A DNA stretch of 64,000 nucleotides from Sphaerulina vaccinii (Eukaryota; Ascomycota; Dothideomycetes; Mycosphaerellales; Mycosphaerellaceae), in contig JAKUDP010000008.1 in the NCBI GenBank assembly GCA_022570795.1, forward strand, positions 1,178,001 to 1,242,000. Reading direction: 5' to 3'. Positions within the stretch are counted from its first letter, which is position 1; every line of letters begins with the position of its first letter. Position numbers and translations under genes: made by a program. Below, in pieces: positions 38,470 to 48,584 of this stretch. The notes under the pieces were generated by a model. That model did not search any database. It saw only the letters and a list, made by a program, of their open reading frames with translations, and was not told where the DNA came from.

Positions 38470-41180
38470 CTACTTGTGTTTCTTCTGATCCTCATCCTGC
38501 CCTTTCATAACCCAATTACTATGATGTTTAGCATACTCCTCCTCTCCCTCTTTAGTCTTCATAGCCTCTTTCATCTCAAACTTATCCGGGATATTCACGC
38601 CGGTTTCCACAGCAGGACGTTCTTGAATCGTCTTCAGCCATTTCTCTACGTTTGGGAACGGGGAGGTCGGGACTCCAGCCCATTCTGCCCAGTTTACCCA
38701 GCTGAAGATGCAAATGTCTGCTATTGTGTATTTGGAGCCGACAACCCAGAGGCCCTAGACGAATAAGAGTTTTGTTAGTGAGTTGAGATGAAGTAACAGA
38801 GATAGGGTGATAGATGGACGGATATACCTTCCCTGCCTTTTCCTGAGAAACAAGTCTCTCCTCCAAAACCTGATACAACCTCTTCGTCTCCGTCTGATAA
38901 CGATCAATAGCATAATCAATCTTCTTCGGAGCATATCGATAGAAATGATTAGCTTGGCCTTGCATTGGTCCTATACCGCTTTGCATCCAAGTCATCCATT
39001 CCAAGACTTCCCAGTACTCGTCGCTATCGTGGGGAAAAGAGATTTTGTGGTCTGGGTCGTATTTTGCTGCGAGATAGAGTTGGATAGAGGCGCCTTCGAA
39101 GACTCGTTTGGGAGGGCCTTTGGAGGTTTTGTCGACTATAGCTGGGATGCGACCGTTTGCTAAAGGGAGAAGAAGGAGGTTAGTAGTGTCTCTGCAAGCG
39201 CATTCTGCTGGCGATCGCGATCTGGGTTCGCGCTGGTTGGCGTAGCGTTCATCTCCCTGTGGAGTTACCTCGCCGTTTCCACGACTCTGCTCTGATTCAC
39301 TTCTTGTTTCTCATACTGCCAGGTCTACAACGAGACTAGCGTGGTCGCTGGAGCTGTTGGCGGGTACGTCGTCTCTGATAATGGTCCTCGTCAGAGTGAA
39401 AGTTACCGTCAGGTGAGCGATATCCTCATTACACCTTTTCTCTACAGCTTTGCGGACTCTCCGGCGTCGTGTCTCCAAGCAGTGCAGTGAGCAATCTCAA
39501 GTACGATTCTTGAGAGAGTCGGTAGTCGAGGCTCAAAATCTCGAAGTCTGAAAGTCCGAAGCCAGGAAATCCGCCCATAGATATTAAGCAAGAATCATGT
39601 CCTTTCAACAGCCTTCCGTAGCTCAACGGTCAGCCCATAAGTCCTGATCGTATGATCATGCTAGGAATCGTTAACAGCAGTTCAGAACCGCCACAGCAAG
39701 CGAGCTTGTGGCCAAGCTTGGAACTCATCGTCCACGCCTTGAGTTGTGCGAGGATGTTGTTTTTTGCTGTTGTTTTCTGCACTTTTTGGTGTAAGGCTGA
39801 AGAACACAATCTTGCTCATGAACATCGCAAGCTCTCGGGGCAGCAGGTAACCTATCGAAGGGCGATCGTTCTATCACGTTTGCCTCATCCGACACTCTTT
39901 CGGTTTGTAATGTGGAGAACTCTGACCCAGCGATACTGATCCAGTATGAGGTACATAGCTCTTCAGAAATATACCATCCTCAACAGTCGTCCGTGGTCTA
40001 ACGGTGTAGTCATAAGTCGTCAGCTAGCTGACGCTAATATCAAGCCAGGTTCCTTCGCTTTCGAGCGTGCAACGCTCGTAGAGGGTAGCTGCCTTGGCGT
40101 GTATTCAGACTAGGCTGAAGGCGATTGTTTTGCCAATGTCCAATCTTATTCTCTTTTTCCCACAGGAGTGAGCCAGGCAAGGTACATAGCGTTTTTCAAT
40201 CCTCAGTTTTCAACAGTCGTCCGTGGTCTAGCGGTATACTTGTAAGTCGTCGGCTAAGCTGATGCTAATCAGAGACTAGCATTTCCCATAGCCTCAGGCT
40301 GGTCAACCTGGCCCATGGCAGCAGCGGGGTCTCCGCCCTTAGATAGTGGCGATTGTGTTGCCGTCGCGCCTTCTTTTGTGCCTCGTTGCTTTTGACAATC
40401 TTGGTCCAGCCTTCTTTTCGCAGAGGAGTCCTCCATATGAGCTACATAGCTCTCTCAAATTCCTCAGCTTCCATCAGTCGTCCGTGGTCTAGCGGTATAC
40501 TTGTAAGTCGTTGGCAAAGCTGATGCTAATCGGGAAATAGTCAGACCAGTACTCAAGGCTCATGTAGCCTCGAACTGGTGGCCTCGGTCTTCCACAGCAA
40601 ACTTGTGGCGATTGTTTTGCCTTTTCGAATGTCTTTTGCCTCCCACACGCCTTCTCGGTGCAGCTTGTCTTCTCAAAAAAAAAACTTTTGAGCAAGGTAC
40701 ATAGCTTCCCAGATATGTCCTGATCTCAATAGTCGTCCATGGTCTAGTGGATCCGGTCATAAGTCGTTGGCATAGCTAACGCTCACTGAGAAGTCCCGTG
40801 GTCCGGCATACGAGGTCAAAGTGTCCTCAGACGCAGTCGTCGGACACGCACCACATTCTGGTAGCGATTGTTTTGCCTCTCCATTACCCTTTTGCACCCA
40901 TTACATCCTCTTCCTCCCTCTGGCCCGGTTCTTTCCTTCTCCATCCCAAATCATCTCGCCCGATGGAAAGTGCAAAAGAACATCACGAAAAAAAGGAAAT
41001 ACTCAATACTCAATACTCACGACAAATCTCCAAATACCAGTCCTGCTTCTGTTCGTTCTTCGCAATATCAATCTTATGAACATTATACTTGATTCCTAAT
41101 TCTTCCAAAGTGATATTGATCTTCTGGCCGTTGGGAGTTCCGGCTGTGTAGAGGTCGATATTGGTTTCTTGAGGGGCCAT
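38470..41180 (-). CDS. Glutathione S-transferase (Ure2/YfcG-like) with a 1.86-kb intron
   Basis: Reverse strand exons 41021-41180, 38828-39159 and 38470-38754 give 258 aa. The N-terminal thioredoxin-like part reads IDLYTAGTPNGQKINITLEE and NEQKQDWYLEICPNGRIPAI (the exon1/exon2 join lies inside CPN). Exon 2 adds FEGASIQLYLAAKYDP and DEYWEVLEWMTWMQSGIGPM. Exon 3 reads GLWVVGSKYTIADICIFSWV and PNVEKWLKTIQERPAV, the helical C-terminal GST domain. The T-P-N-G...E-L motif is that of fungal GSTs related to Ure2 and bacterial YfcG/YghU. Intron 2 is 73 bp, but intron 1 is 1861 bp (39160-41020, GTGAGT...CCCTTTAG), about thirty times the local norm. Phases 1 and 0 and the uninterrupted fold confirm the join. 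Confidence 0.9.
39600..40890 (+). repeat. Array of about five divergent units with tRNA-like A-box heads, inside the GST intron
   Basis: The clearest units start at 39984, 40214, 40475 and 40730, spacing 230, 261 and 255 bp; a weaker unit starts near 39609. Each begins CAGTCGTCCGTGGTCTAGCG (or a close variant), continues GTATACTTGTAAGTCG, and is preceded by GGTACATAGC. Each has a downstream box GGCGATTGTTTTGCC (40120, 40348, 40607, 40862). TGGTCTAGCGG fits the Pol III A box, and the first 24 bases resemble the 5' half of eukaryotic tRNA-Gly. No matching B box or acceptor 3' strand is clear, so these are not intact tRNA genes. T- or A-rich runs separate units. The array lies antisense to GST. 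Confidence 0.75.
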
Positions 41181-41476
41181 GTCTGCTGCTTGTGATAATT
41201 GGTGGTATGTTCAATCGTGAGATTTGCTGCAGTGATCGGTTTTAGTACATGTAGGTGATGTGGTTGTTGTTGTAAGTGAGACGTCATATGGTAAGGCTGT
41301 AAAGCGGAAGTGCAGCGGCTATGCTGTAGAGCCATGTACCTTTCTCTGGGTATGGTAAGCTGATGGAGCTGTGAGGTGTAAGCAGAACCAAACAGGCTTG
41401 AACTTCGACATTGACATACTCATCAGACACAGTATTGTCATGCCATACTCAATATTCAATTGCTGGCGACGGCTCA

Positions 41477-43387
41477 CTACCTAATCTCCCACACCCGGAT
41501 CTTTCCCTGTTCATTCGCTACAGCAAGCACACTATGTGCGTCTGAGCCCTGCACAACGCCACCATCTGCGAACGCGACTCCAGTGATGCGTCCCAAAGGC
41601 GTCGAGCTCGTTGGCCAGTTTCTGAACACTGTGCAGCTGGGTAGGTGTATCAATCGCATCGAATCCCGCTTCCACTTCGACGCCATGGCGAGTATTTGTC
41701 CGTCCGGCGAGAAGGCCAGATGCGATGTAGGTGTTGTGAGATGATCCAGTGCTCTTGTCGGCTTGGGAGCCAGGGGTATTTCCGTGACAGCCTTGGGATT
41801 ATCACCCAACCAAGCTCTTCGGTCATAGATGTTGACGATGCCGGACGACGAACCAACTGCGATCCAGCGATCTGTTCCGATGATGCCTGAACGAACTTCA
41901 TGCTGTCCTCCAAGAGCGAGAGTTGTGGTACCGACTGCGCCTTCATCTTGCCATCTTGCCACGACTCGTCCTTCCGCAACATTCCATTCTGTGACTTCTC
42001 CATTCTTGCCCGCTATACAGAGGCCACGACTGTCGCGCCACCAAGCGAAATCTGCTATCCCTCCTCTTGCTTCTATGCGGGCTTGTGTTACCCATTGTAA
42101 TGTTGTGGCATCTAGAATGTTGACAATTCCGCCTCCTTTCTTTGTTGAGCCTTGGAGAGCCATGTAACCTCCATCTGGGGAGAGTTTGAAATGTTCCATG
42201 GATTTCTGTTCATGTTGTTGGCCATAGATTCGAGTGATCTTCTCCACGTGGCCTGTTGAGAGATTCCAGACGTGGAAGTATTTCCTTCGAGCTGAGAGGA
42301 AGATTCGCGAGTCGTTCGGGTGGAAGGCGGTTGTTGTGAGTTGGGAGCCATGGATGTGGAGCGAAGTGAGAAGAGGATTGGGTGTCGGTGCTGGAGGTGA
42401 TGAGCAGAGGTGGTGGAGGTATAGTGTTGATGATGGGCCGGAGGACAGCAGGAGAGGCAAGGTCGGGTGAAAAGAAAGCGATGTGATGGCGCTGGGCTGG
42501 ACTCCCGCGATGTCCTTTTGTCGCTGAATGTCGATGACTTCGGGTCTGATGATCTTACGCTTCTTGCCTGCTCCTGGTCCTGCCTGTCGTACTAGCGATT
42601 GTGCATCTTGGAGTAGTTGGTCCAGAGGTGCAGTGGAAGGCAGATGCTCGTCCAAGTCCATATCGTTCTCTGACACCTCCTCATCAGAACCAACATAGTC
42701 CGAGGTCCGCCGCTTCTTCTTGGCCGGCTTCTGTAATGCTGCTGTCTTTGCCCATTGCGGTGCCGGATTCAACAGCTCAAACTGTGTCCTGAGTCTTCTG
42801 GTATACTCTTTCCCACTGACCACATCCTCAGCCTCCGTCTTCCTCAGCTTTCGCAATCGTGGTACTGAAGCCAGTGAGACTAGCGTCCTCTCATCATCGC
42901 TATCTTCCCACGCGGCGGGCTGTTTTGATCGGAGTGTCTCGTCGTCGTCGTCGTCGTCGTCGCTGTCCTGTGCTGGAGGCTGTAGTGAGTCGTTACCATC
43001 ATCAGCAAAGAAGAGCTGTACATATCAGTCAGACAATGTTCGATTCCACTCAACATTAGAACTCCTAGTCTTTCTCTGACCTACTTGAGCATCGTCCAGG
43101 CCTTCGAAGCCCGTTGTCGCATCGTAGTCTGGCTCTGATATGTCTTCTGCGTCAAAGTCTCGCAATCCTTCTCTGAAGCCGGTGCTGTCTCCAAATACAA
43201 GTCGTTCAAGCTCCTCCTCGGTCTCATCCTTCTCGATCTCGCCGTCGACGATGATTTCCGCCTCAGACTCGTCCTCGTCCTCTCCCACCTCGTTCATTTC
43301 CTCGTCGGAGTCCTGCGCTGGCGGAGTCGGCTGTTGGACAATTTGCTGCTGCTTCTTTGCAGCTTTCGCCTGTTTTGATGTGGCCAT
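41477..43387 (-). CDS. UTP18: U3 snoRNP-associated WD-repeat protein UTP18
   Basis: Reverse strand exons 43085-43387 and 41477-43015 around a 69-bp intron (GTAGGT...GTACAG), 613 aa. It is part of the UTPB module of the small-subunit processome, needed for early 18S rRNA processing in the nucleolus. The N-terminal third is highly acidic and disordered (DSDEEMNEVGEDEDESEAE; a run of seven Asp), then WAKTAALQKPAKKKRRTSDY. The WD40 domain starts near SAITSLSFHPTLPLLLSSG and includes FHPNDSRIFLSARRKYFHVW, FKLSPDGGYMALQG and SHLAFSPDGQILAMASKW, finishing with SVLAVANEQGKIRVWEIR. Length and order fit the family. A TCG microsatellite (about 42942-42963) encodes the Asp run. Confidence 0.92.
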
Positions 43388-43792
43388 CTCTGCAGAAATC
43401 GGCAGACTATGTCATTCAGCCAGCGCATTGTCGAGCTGCTTCGAATCTTTGATCAATCTCCAGACTTTTTCGATGCTGTGGCTGATACATCATGCTGAGT
43501 AAGACAGTGGCGTACAGTACTGCTACGAGAGACAGAGACACCTTCCGCACGCGACTCAAGACAAAGACTTGGGTCTCTTTCAAACTCCTTCCTCACTACA
43601 TCTTCACTACAACAACAACATCGCGCAATTCTCTCTGGATATTCACACATACCACACCGTCGAGTCGAGCTCTGCAACGCGATCCATTCACTGCTGCGCA
43701 TTCGGAGATAGTCGCGCATACTTGAAGAAATTGCCCTCGAGGCCTTGTCCTCATTCATTCTCTCCTAACAAACAATCACTACGACCATCACT

Positions 43793-45418
43793 ATGGCCAC
43801 CGCAGTAGACGCAGGCAGCGACCATGCCCAACAACTCCAGAACGCGATCCAGCCCAAGCTGATGGAGAATGGCTGGGTGACAGATGAAAACGACATGACG
43901 CTCGCCGAGTACGTTACGATGATGATCGTCAACGGTAAAGACGCGCAAGGCGTACAGGCGGAACTGGGCACAGATCTACTGGCTATTGGCGACGACAATC
44001 CGGAGGTTATCGACTTCACGAGATGGCTCTTCGACCAAGTGCAGGCAATCACACAACCTCAGCTCCAGCAACAACAGCAGGCTTCAGAGAATGGCGCGCC
44101 GCAAGATCCGGCACAGCAGGCGCCCACGCAAGATGTGGCCATGGACGATTCGTCCGCGTCAGGCGAGGCAGTGTATGTCGCATCTCCCCACTTCTTCTCT
44201 GAATATCAGCTAACTCCAAGCAGCCCCACAGGCCCACGATCAATGCGCAATGGCGACCGCGGTGGCAGAGGCGGACGAGGCAATCGTATGCTGAATCAGA
44301 TCAACCGAAACATAGAACGTAGTGCGGAACTGCCAGACAACCTCAGAAGGATCAAGGGCGCGGCTGGTGTTGGTGCTGGACGAATCAATTCACATTCTGG
44401 ACGCGATACTGCCCCTCGAGGACCCAAGAACAACTCGAACGTCGCTCGTGGAGTCTCTCGCATGATGAATGGCCGAGGAGGCGCTCAGAATGGCATGGCT
44501 GCTATGATGAACGCGAACAATGGAGTTGCACCAGGTGGAATGGACTCACAGACACAACTACAGTTCATGCAAGTCATGGAGATGCAGGCGAATATGTTCC
44601 AGCAAATGCTGCAATCCATGCCAAACCAGCAGAACGGTCAATATGGAATGGGACATCCAACACGAGGAGCGAGAGGCGGGAGAGGTTCTCGTGGTCTGAC
44701 TCGAGGTGGTCGAGGCGGTTCTGCACAGACACATACTCCCCAACTCCACGCAGTCGATGGAAAGATGCCTGACGGAGCTCTGCCGAGCGGACCTGTCGCT
44801 AACGGCGGAGATGGCATGGACGTCGATGGTGGAGAAGAAGCCTCCGGAGGCCGATCATCAATGTTCTCGACACCCTGCCGCTTCGATACAGCCTGCACAA
44901 ACGCTGCATGCGGTTTCGCTCACCGCGGACCTCGTACGAACCCAGAAACAGTACCAGTCGTCGACATGACAGCCACATGCTCCTATGGCGCCAAATGCAC
45001 AAACAACACCTGCACAGGCCGCCATCCAAGTCCTGCAGGCGCAAGATCCACACTACCTTGCAAGTTTTACCCCAATTGCCAGAATGCGAGCTGCCCTTTC
45101 ACACATCCGGCTACGAGACCTTGCAAGAATGGAGGCGATTGCACGGTGGCGGGCTGCAAGTTTGGACACAGCCAGATCGTCTGCAGATATAACCCGTGCC
45201 TCAACCAGGCGTGCACGTACAAGCATGAGGCTGGTCAGAAGAGAGGGAAGTTTGAAGATAAGGTTTGGACGCCTGGTGAGACCAAGACTGAACGTTTCGC
45301 TGGCTTCAAGGAGGAGGGTGCTGAGGAACTCATTCTCCCCGGGCAAGAGAACAACCAAGCCAACGGAGCGGAAATCAAGCAGGAATCACAGATGGAGGAT
45401 GCTGGGGATATCAGCTAG
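43793..45418 (+). CDS. NAB2: Nuclear poly(A)-RNA-binding protein, CCCH zinc finger
   Basis: About 524 aa. A 51-bp intron at 44173-44223 (GTATGT...CTAACTCCAAGCAG) is stop-free and a multiple of three. The N-terminal PWI-like helical domain (QLQNAIQPKLMENGWVTDEN, LAEYVTMMIVNGKDAQGVQ, DFTRWLFDQV) is followed by a Gln-rich stretch, RGG boxes (GDRGGRGGRGNRM, GARGGRGSRGLTRGGRGG) and a cluster of five Cys3His fingers: CRFDTACTNAACGFAH, CSYGAKCTNNTCTGRH, CKFYPNCQNASCPFTH, CKNGGDCTVAGCKFGH, CRYNPCLNQACTYKH. NAB2 binds poly(A) tails, limits their length and helps mRNA export. Finger number is slightly below the seven in yeast. It is divergent from UTP18. Confidence 0.93.
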   Translation: MATAVDAGSDHAQQLQNAIQPKLMENGWVTDENDMTLAEYVTMMIVNGKDAQGVQAELGTDLLAIGDDNPEVIDFTRWLFDQVQAITQPQLQQQQQASENGAPQDPAQQAPTQDVAMDDSSASGEAVYVASPHFFSEYQLTPSSPTGPRSMRNGDRGGRGGRGNRMLNQINRNIERSAELPDNLRRIKGAAGVGAGRINSHSGRDTAPRGPKNNSNVARGVSRMMNGRGGAQNGMAAMMNANNGVAPGGMDSQTQLQFMQVMEMQANMFQQMLQSMPNQQNGQYGMGHPTRGARGGRGSRGLTRGGRGGSAQTHTPQLHAVDGKMPDGALPSGPVANGGDGMDVDGGEEASGGRSSMFSTPCRFDTACTNAACGFAHRGPRTNPETVPVVDMTATCSYGAKCTNNTCTGRHPSPAGARSTLPCKFYPNCQNASCPFTHPATRPCKNGGDCTVAGCKFGHSQIVCRYNPCLNQACTYKHEAGQKRGKFEDKVWTPGETKTERFAGFKEEGAEELILPGQENNQANGAEIKQESQMEDAGDIS

Positions 45419-46446
45419 GGACAAGGCCACAGTGATCCTTGGACCGATGACTCGTGGAAGCAGACTTGAACCATGCTGCTGAAGAGCAGGTGGTGGAGCG
45501 ATACTGAGGCATTGAGATGACAGAGATACTTTCACTGCTGCTAAAGTAGCAGCGATAGACTTGTGTACATTATTGGTACTGTCATTTTCACATGACGATG
45601 ATAGTATAATGTTGAATACTTGACGCATCAGCCATTTCCCGGCATTATCTCTCACAACTAACAACGGCTACCAAGCGTCCACAGCGCACGGCAGCGCATA
45701 CTCAGCGCAATCAGCTTACCAGAGCTACTTGCTATGCGGCTGCCTAGGTCGCCGGAGGAATGAATCAGGCGACAATGGCGAGTCTTTCGATGAACACGCA
45801 TATACTCTCAGCCCGGACATCGACTCGGACAGTAGACGCTGGTACTCATGCATTGAAGAAGCATACTTTCTGGTCTTCTTCGACACATATCTGCCGCTCA
45901 TCGACACGCAGTGCTCGATGGAGCTCACCCGCCCGAAAGAGTATCTGGCAGCTCAGTATCTTCTCCAGGAGGATTAAGACGAATATGCCGATGAGACTTG
46001 AATTTGGTCCTCGTGTCTGAAGAGGACGGTCGTCTACGATATCTACCGCACCACTTCACGCATTTCGGCGGACTGGTTCTTGGCTCTAGCTCTCTCTCGA
46101 CTCCAGGCAGGTCAATGTGCTGAGCTGATTGTGTGCTGCTTACATGAATAGACGCTAAGTATGCTCCCGCAACGACATCCACTAGCGCCCACTATTTCCT
46201 GCCCAACGCTCAATTTTCTCGACATGGTCGTCAAAGGCCACGCGCGCGCTGACCCACTCTTCATTCAGCAAATGGGTCAGGTTCAGCAACCTTTGGTACG
46301 AACCATGGAGCGAAATAATTCGGACCCGCAAATCAGGCATGCGCAGAAAGATCAATCACAATATATTCTACTCTTACAACATACTCAAGGAGACAAGACT
46401 ACACCACACTACTCTACCGCAACTGTTCAGCGCCAGCCTTATCACC
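45419..46446. other. Intergenic with one weak short frame
   Basis: A forward frame 45729-45977 (82 aa, MLCGCLGRRRNESGDNGESF to QYLLQED) has natural-looking composition and could be a small gene, but has no domain or splice evidence. The last 300 bp are the leader of the following Copia-derived gene. No terminal repeats were found. Confidence 0.35.
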
Positions 46447-47001
46447 ATGGACGAATCCTTACTCCGCAAAGTTCACACGGCTCTGCCAAAGTCAGCCATC
46501 GTCATCGACTCTGGAGCTCAGACGCACGTCTGCAACAACCTCAACAGACTGATCAACTACAAATCCCCATTGATGCCTCGTTTCTCTGTGGGCGTAGGTG
46601 GACATGCACTCCCACTTTACGGAGTAGGCGACCTGCCTATCAAGACTGCGGATCATGGCGAGTTGATCATCGAGCATGTATACTGGATGCCGGACGCCAT
46701 TCACAACTTGATCTCGACAGAGACTCTACGCAGACGGCAAAGGATCTTCTACTCTTCCGAATCGCAGATGCTGTATAAGCGCGAGGATGTGACGGGTGTG
46801 ATAGAATACCTTGCCAGCGTTGATTCCATCAATTGTTCGCCTGTGTTAAGAGAGGCCAAAGGGATGCCGGAGGAAGTCGCACATACAGAGTCCTCGAAGA
46901 AGAGCTGCGCCTCGCGGTGGAGAAGTTTCAGAAGTAGAATTTGTCCACGAGCGCTATCATCGGATGAGCGAAAATTCGTGAAGGCGCGACTATCACGTTG
47001 A
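46447..47001 (+). CDS. Copia-Pol-derived beta-barrel/protease-like single-domain protein
   Basis: 184 aa, start MDESLLRKVHTALPK. Residues about 15-105 match the segment just before integrase in Ty1/Copia Pol polyproteins: AIVIDSGAQTHVCNNLNRL, FSVGVGGHALPLYGVGDLPI and EHVYWMPDAIHNLISTETL, followed by a Q-R-x-F-Y strand. The D-S-G-A-x-x-H-V-C signature corresponds to the D-S-G aspartic protease-like motif of that region. There is no GAG zinc knuckle, integrase or reverse transcriptase in the following kilobase, and no LTR was recognised. The frame is intact. It is therefore either a domesticated fragment or an intact-frame relic. The C-terminal 70 residues are unrelated and Ser/Arg rich. Confidence 0.7.
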   Translation: MDESLLRKVHTALPKSAIVIDSGAQTHVCNNLNRLINYKSPLMPRFSVGVGGHALPLYGVGDLPIKTADHGELIIEHVYWMPDAIHNLISTETLRRRQRIFYSSESQMLYKREDVTGVIEYLASVDSINCSPVLREAKGMPEEVAHTESSKKSCASRWRSFRSRICPRALSSDERKFVKARLSR

Positions 47002-47369
47002 TCGAGAAGGGACTGAGTATGAGTATGAGACTTCTTGGCATCTTTTCCGAATATCTCGACTACCACGCCCACCGAGCGATATCACCACTAGACAACGTAT
47101 CACAAATGGTATCTTCGAGACCGATTTTCGCCTGCTACCAGCGATTTGAGTTTTCTTCTTACCCATGGACTGATGGTACGCGAAATGTCAAAGTCCTCAC
47201 TTTCTGAGAAGTCAGTTCTCACTCTATAATATATTCTACTGCTTGTCTCTATTTCTCCTCACTCCACCACGCAACTCGACAGCATACCCAAGAAGATTCA
47301 CCAGCCTTCGCCACTTTCAGAAGCAAGAACCCGATTCGTAAAAATCGACTCTCAAGACTACAAGCCACC
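47002..47369. other. Intergenic, nothing recognised
   Basis: Spacer and leader of the coiled-coil gene. No integrase or RNase H motif continues from the upstream Copia-like frame in any of the three forward frames. Confidence 0.45.
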
Positions 47370-48584
47370 ATGATGGGTTCCATCCGCCAGTTCCTAGCAG
47401 AGTGCCTCGACTTTCTGCTTAATCCACCGCCAACAGTATTCAGTGAGATGTGGATTTCTCACTCCGGACATGAAGAACCAGAGTCAGAAGGCGAGGATGG
47501 AATACTTACCCCTGAGCCGGCGAATCATGTCGATCAGCCTTCTCAAGAACCCACGAATATCGACACCATCGAACAGCCTGTCTCTGACCAGGTAAGAGAC
47601 ACCAAGCGACCTCGTCGTGGTGTCACGCGTCAAGAGTTGAAAGATGAGATTGCAGAGAAGGATGCCAGGATCGATGCCCTTGAGTTACAAGAGACCATCA
47701 TCCGCCAACAGTATGCTGAGAAATTACAGTATGAGCTTGACATCCAAGCTCAAGTCAATTACCTCAAACCAGGGGCTGAGCGGGACGAAGACATCGAAAC
47801 TCTGCAATTGGAGAATGAGATCCTGGCGCAGCAGGTGAAAAGCGTGGAGGATCAAAAGCTTAAGGAGCGTAACGAGACCATGAAGCTGAAGCGTACCGTT
47901 AAAGACCTGTGCATTGACAACCAAGTCCTCAGGGAGCTTCACGCTACCAGTGAGAAGACGATTGGACTGCTGCAGAGAGAGGTGGACATTCTAAGGCGCG
48001 AGACACTTATCGATGAGATCACAGCTGATTTCGCGGAGCTAGAAAAGGCTCATCAGCTGGACATGACCCATCGAAAAGAGGCATTTCAGGCTATGGAAGC
48101 CCGCCACGCCACTGAGAGCCAAGAATACGAAGCTAAGATCAAAATTCTGGAATCGGAGAACGCTCAACAACATCTGAAGAGGCTGGGACTGGAGCTTGGA
48201 CATGCTAAGGCGGTATTCGATTTGAAGAAGCAGAATTCTGCAGCTCTGGAGGAAATCAAGAAGGCTCACTTCTACGAGATCCAGACTCTCCAAGGCTGGC
48301 AACGAGAGCAGATTCGGCGCGCAGACGCTCGGGAGAGTGATGTGAGAGAGCTTCTGAATGGTTTACATGAGGCTAAGATGGAGGCGAGACGTCATTGCGA
48401 AGAACGTGATGAGCTGCTCGCTGGTAAACTGGGGCTATATCGAGCCACGATCAAGGATTTGGAGAGTGCGACTGAGGAGAGGGAGCCGAAGACGGAAGCG
48501 AAGGCGAGAGTGGAGGTTTGGAAGGGAGAGCTGGAGAGGATGGAGAAGAAGATTTGTAGGAAGGAGGAGTCTGCTAAGTTGTGA
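47370..48584 (+). CDS. Long coiled-coil protein, function unknown
   Basis: 404 aa, single exon. The N-terminal 40 residues are hydrophobic/aromatic (MGSIRQFLAECLDFLLNPPP), then an acidic linker, a basic patch DTKRPRRGVTRQELKDEIAE, and an almost continuous coiled coil from about residue 90 to the end (DIETLQLENEILAQQVKSVE, LLQREVDILRRETLIDEITA, HKEAF-type heptads). No globular domain. Candidates include cytoskeletal, septal or nuclear scaffold proteins, none of which can be chosen from sequence. Confidence 0.7.
   Translation: MMGSIRQFLAECLDFLLNPPPTVFSEMWISHSGHEEPESEGEDGILTPEPANHVDQPSQEPTNIDTIEQPVSDQVRDTKRPRRGVTRQELKDEIAEKDARIDALELQETIIRQQYAEKLQYELDIQAQVNYLKPGAERDEDIETLQLENEILAQQVKSVEDQKLKERNETMKLKRTVKDLCIDNQVLRELHATSEKTIGLLQREVDILRRETLIDEITADFAELEKAHQLDMTHRKEAFQAMEARHATESQEYEAKIKILESENAQQHLKRLGLELGHAKAVFDLKKQNSAALEEIKKAHFYEIQTLQGWQREQIRRADARESDVRELLNGLHEAKMEARRHCEERDELLAGKLGLYRATIKDLESATEEREPKTEAKARVEVWKGELERMEKKICRKEESAKL

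Noticed and set aside
39984..40800. Intact tRNA genes in the repeat array
   Set aside because: Only the A-box half resembles tRNA-Gly; no clear B box, anticodon arm or acceptor 3' strand in any unit.
42940..42965. TCG microsatellite
   Set aside because: It lies in the UTP18 coding exon and simply encodes the acidic Asp run.
45729..45977. 82-codon forward frame
   Set aside because: Plausible composition but no homology, splice or context support.
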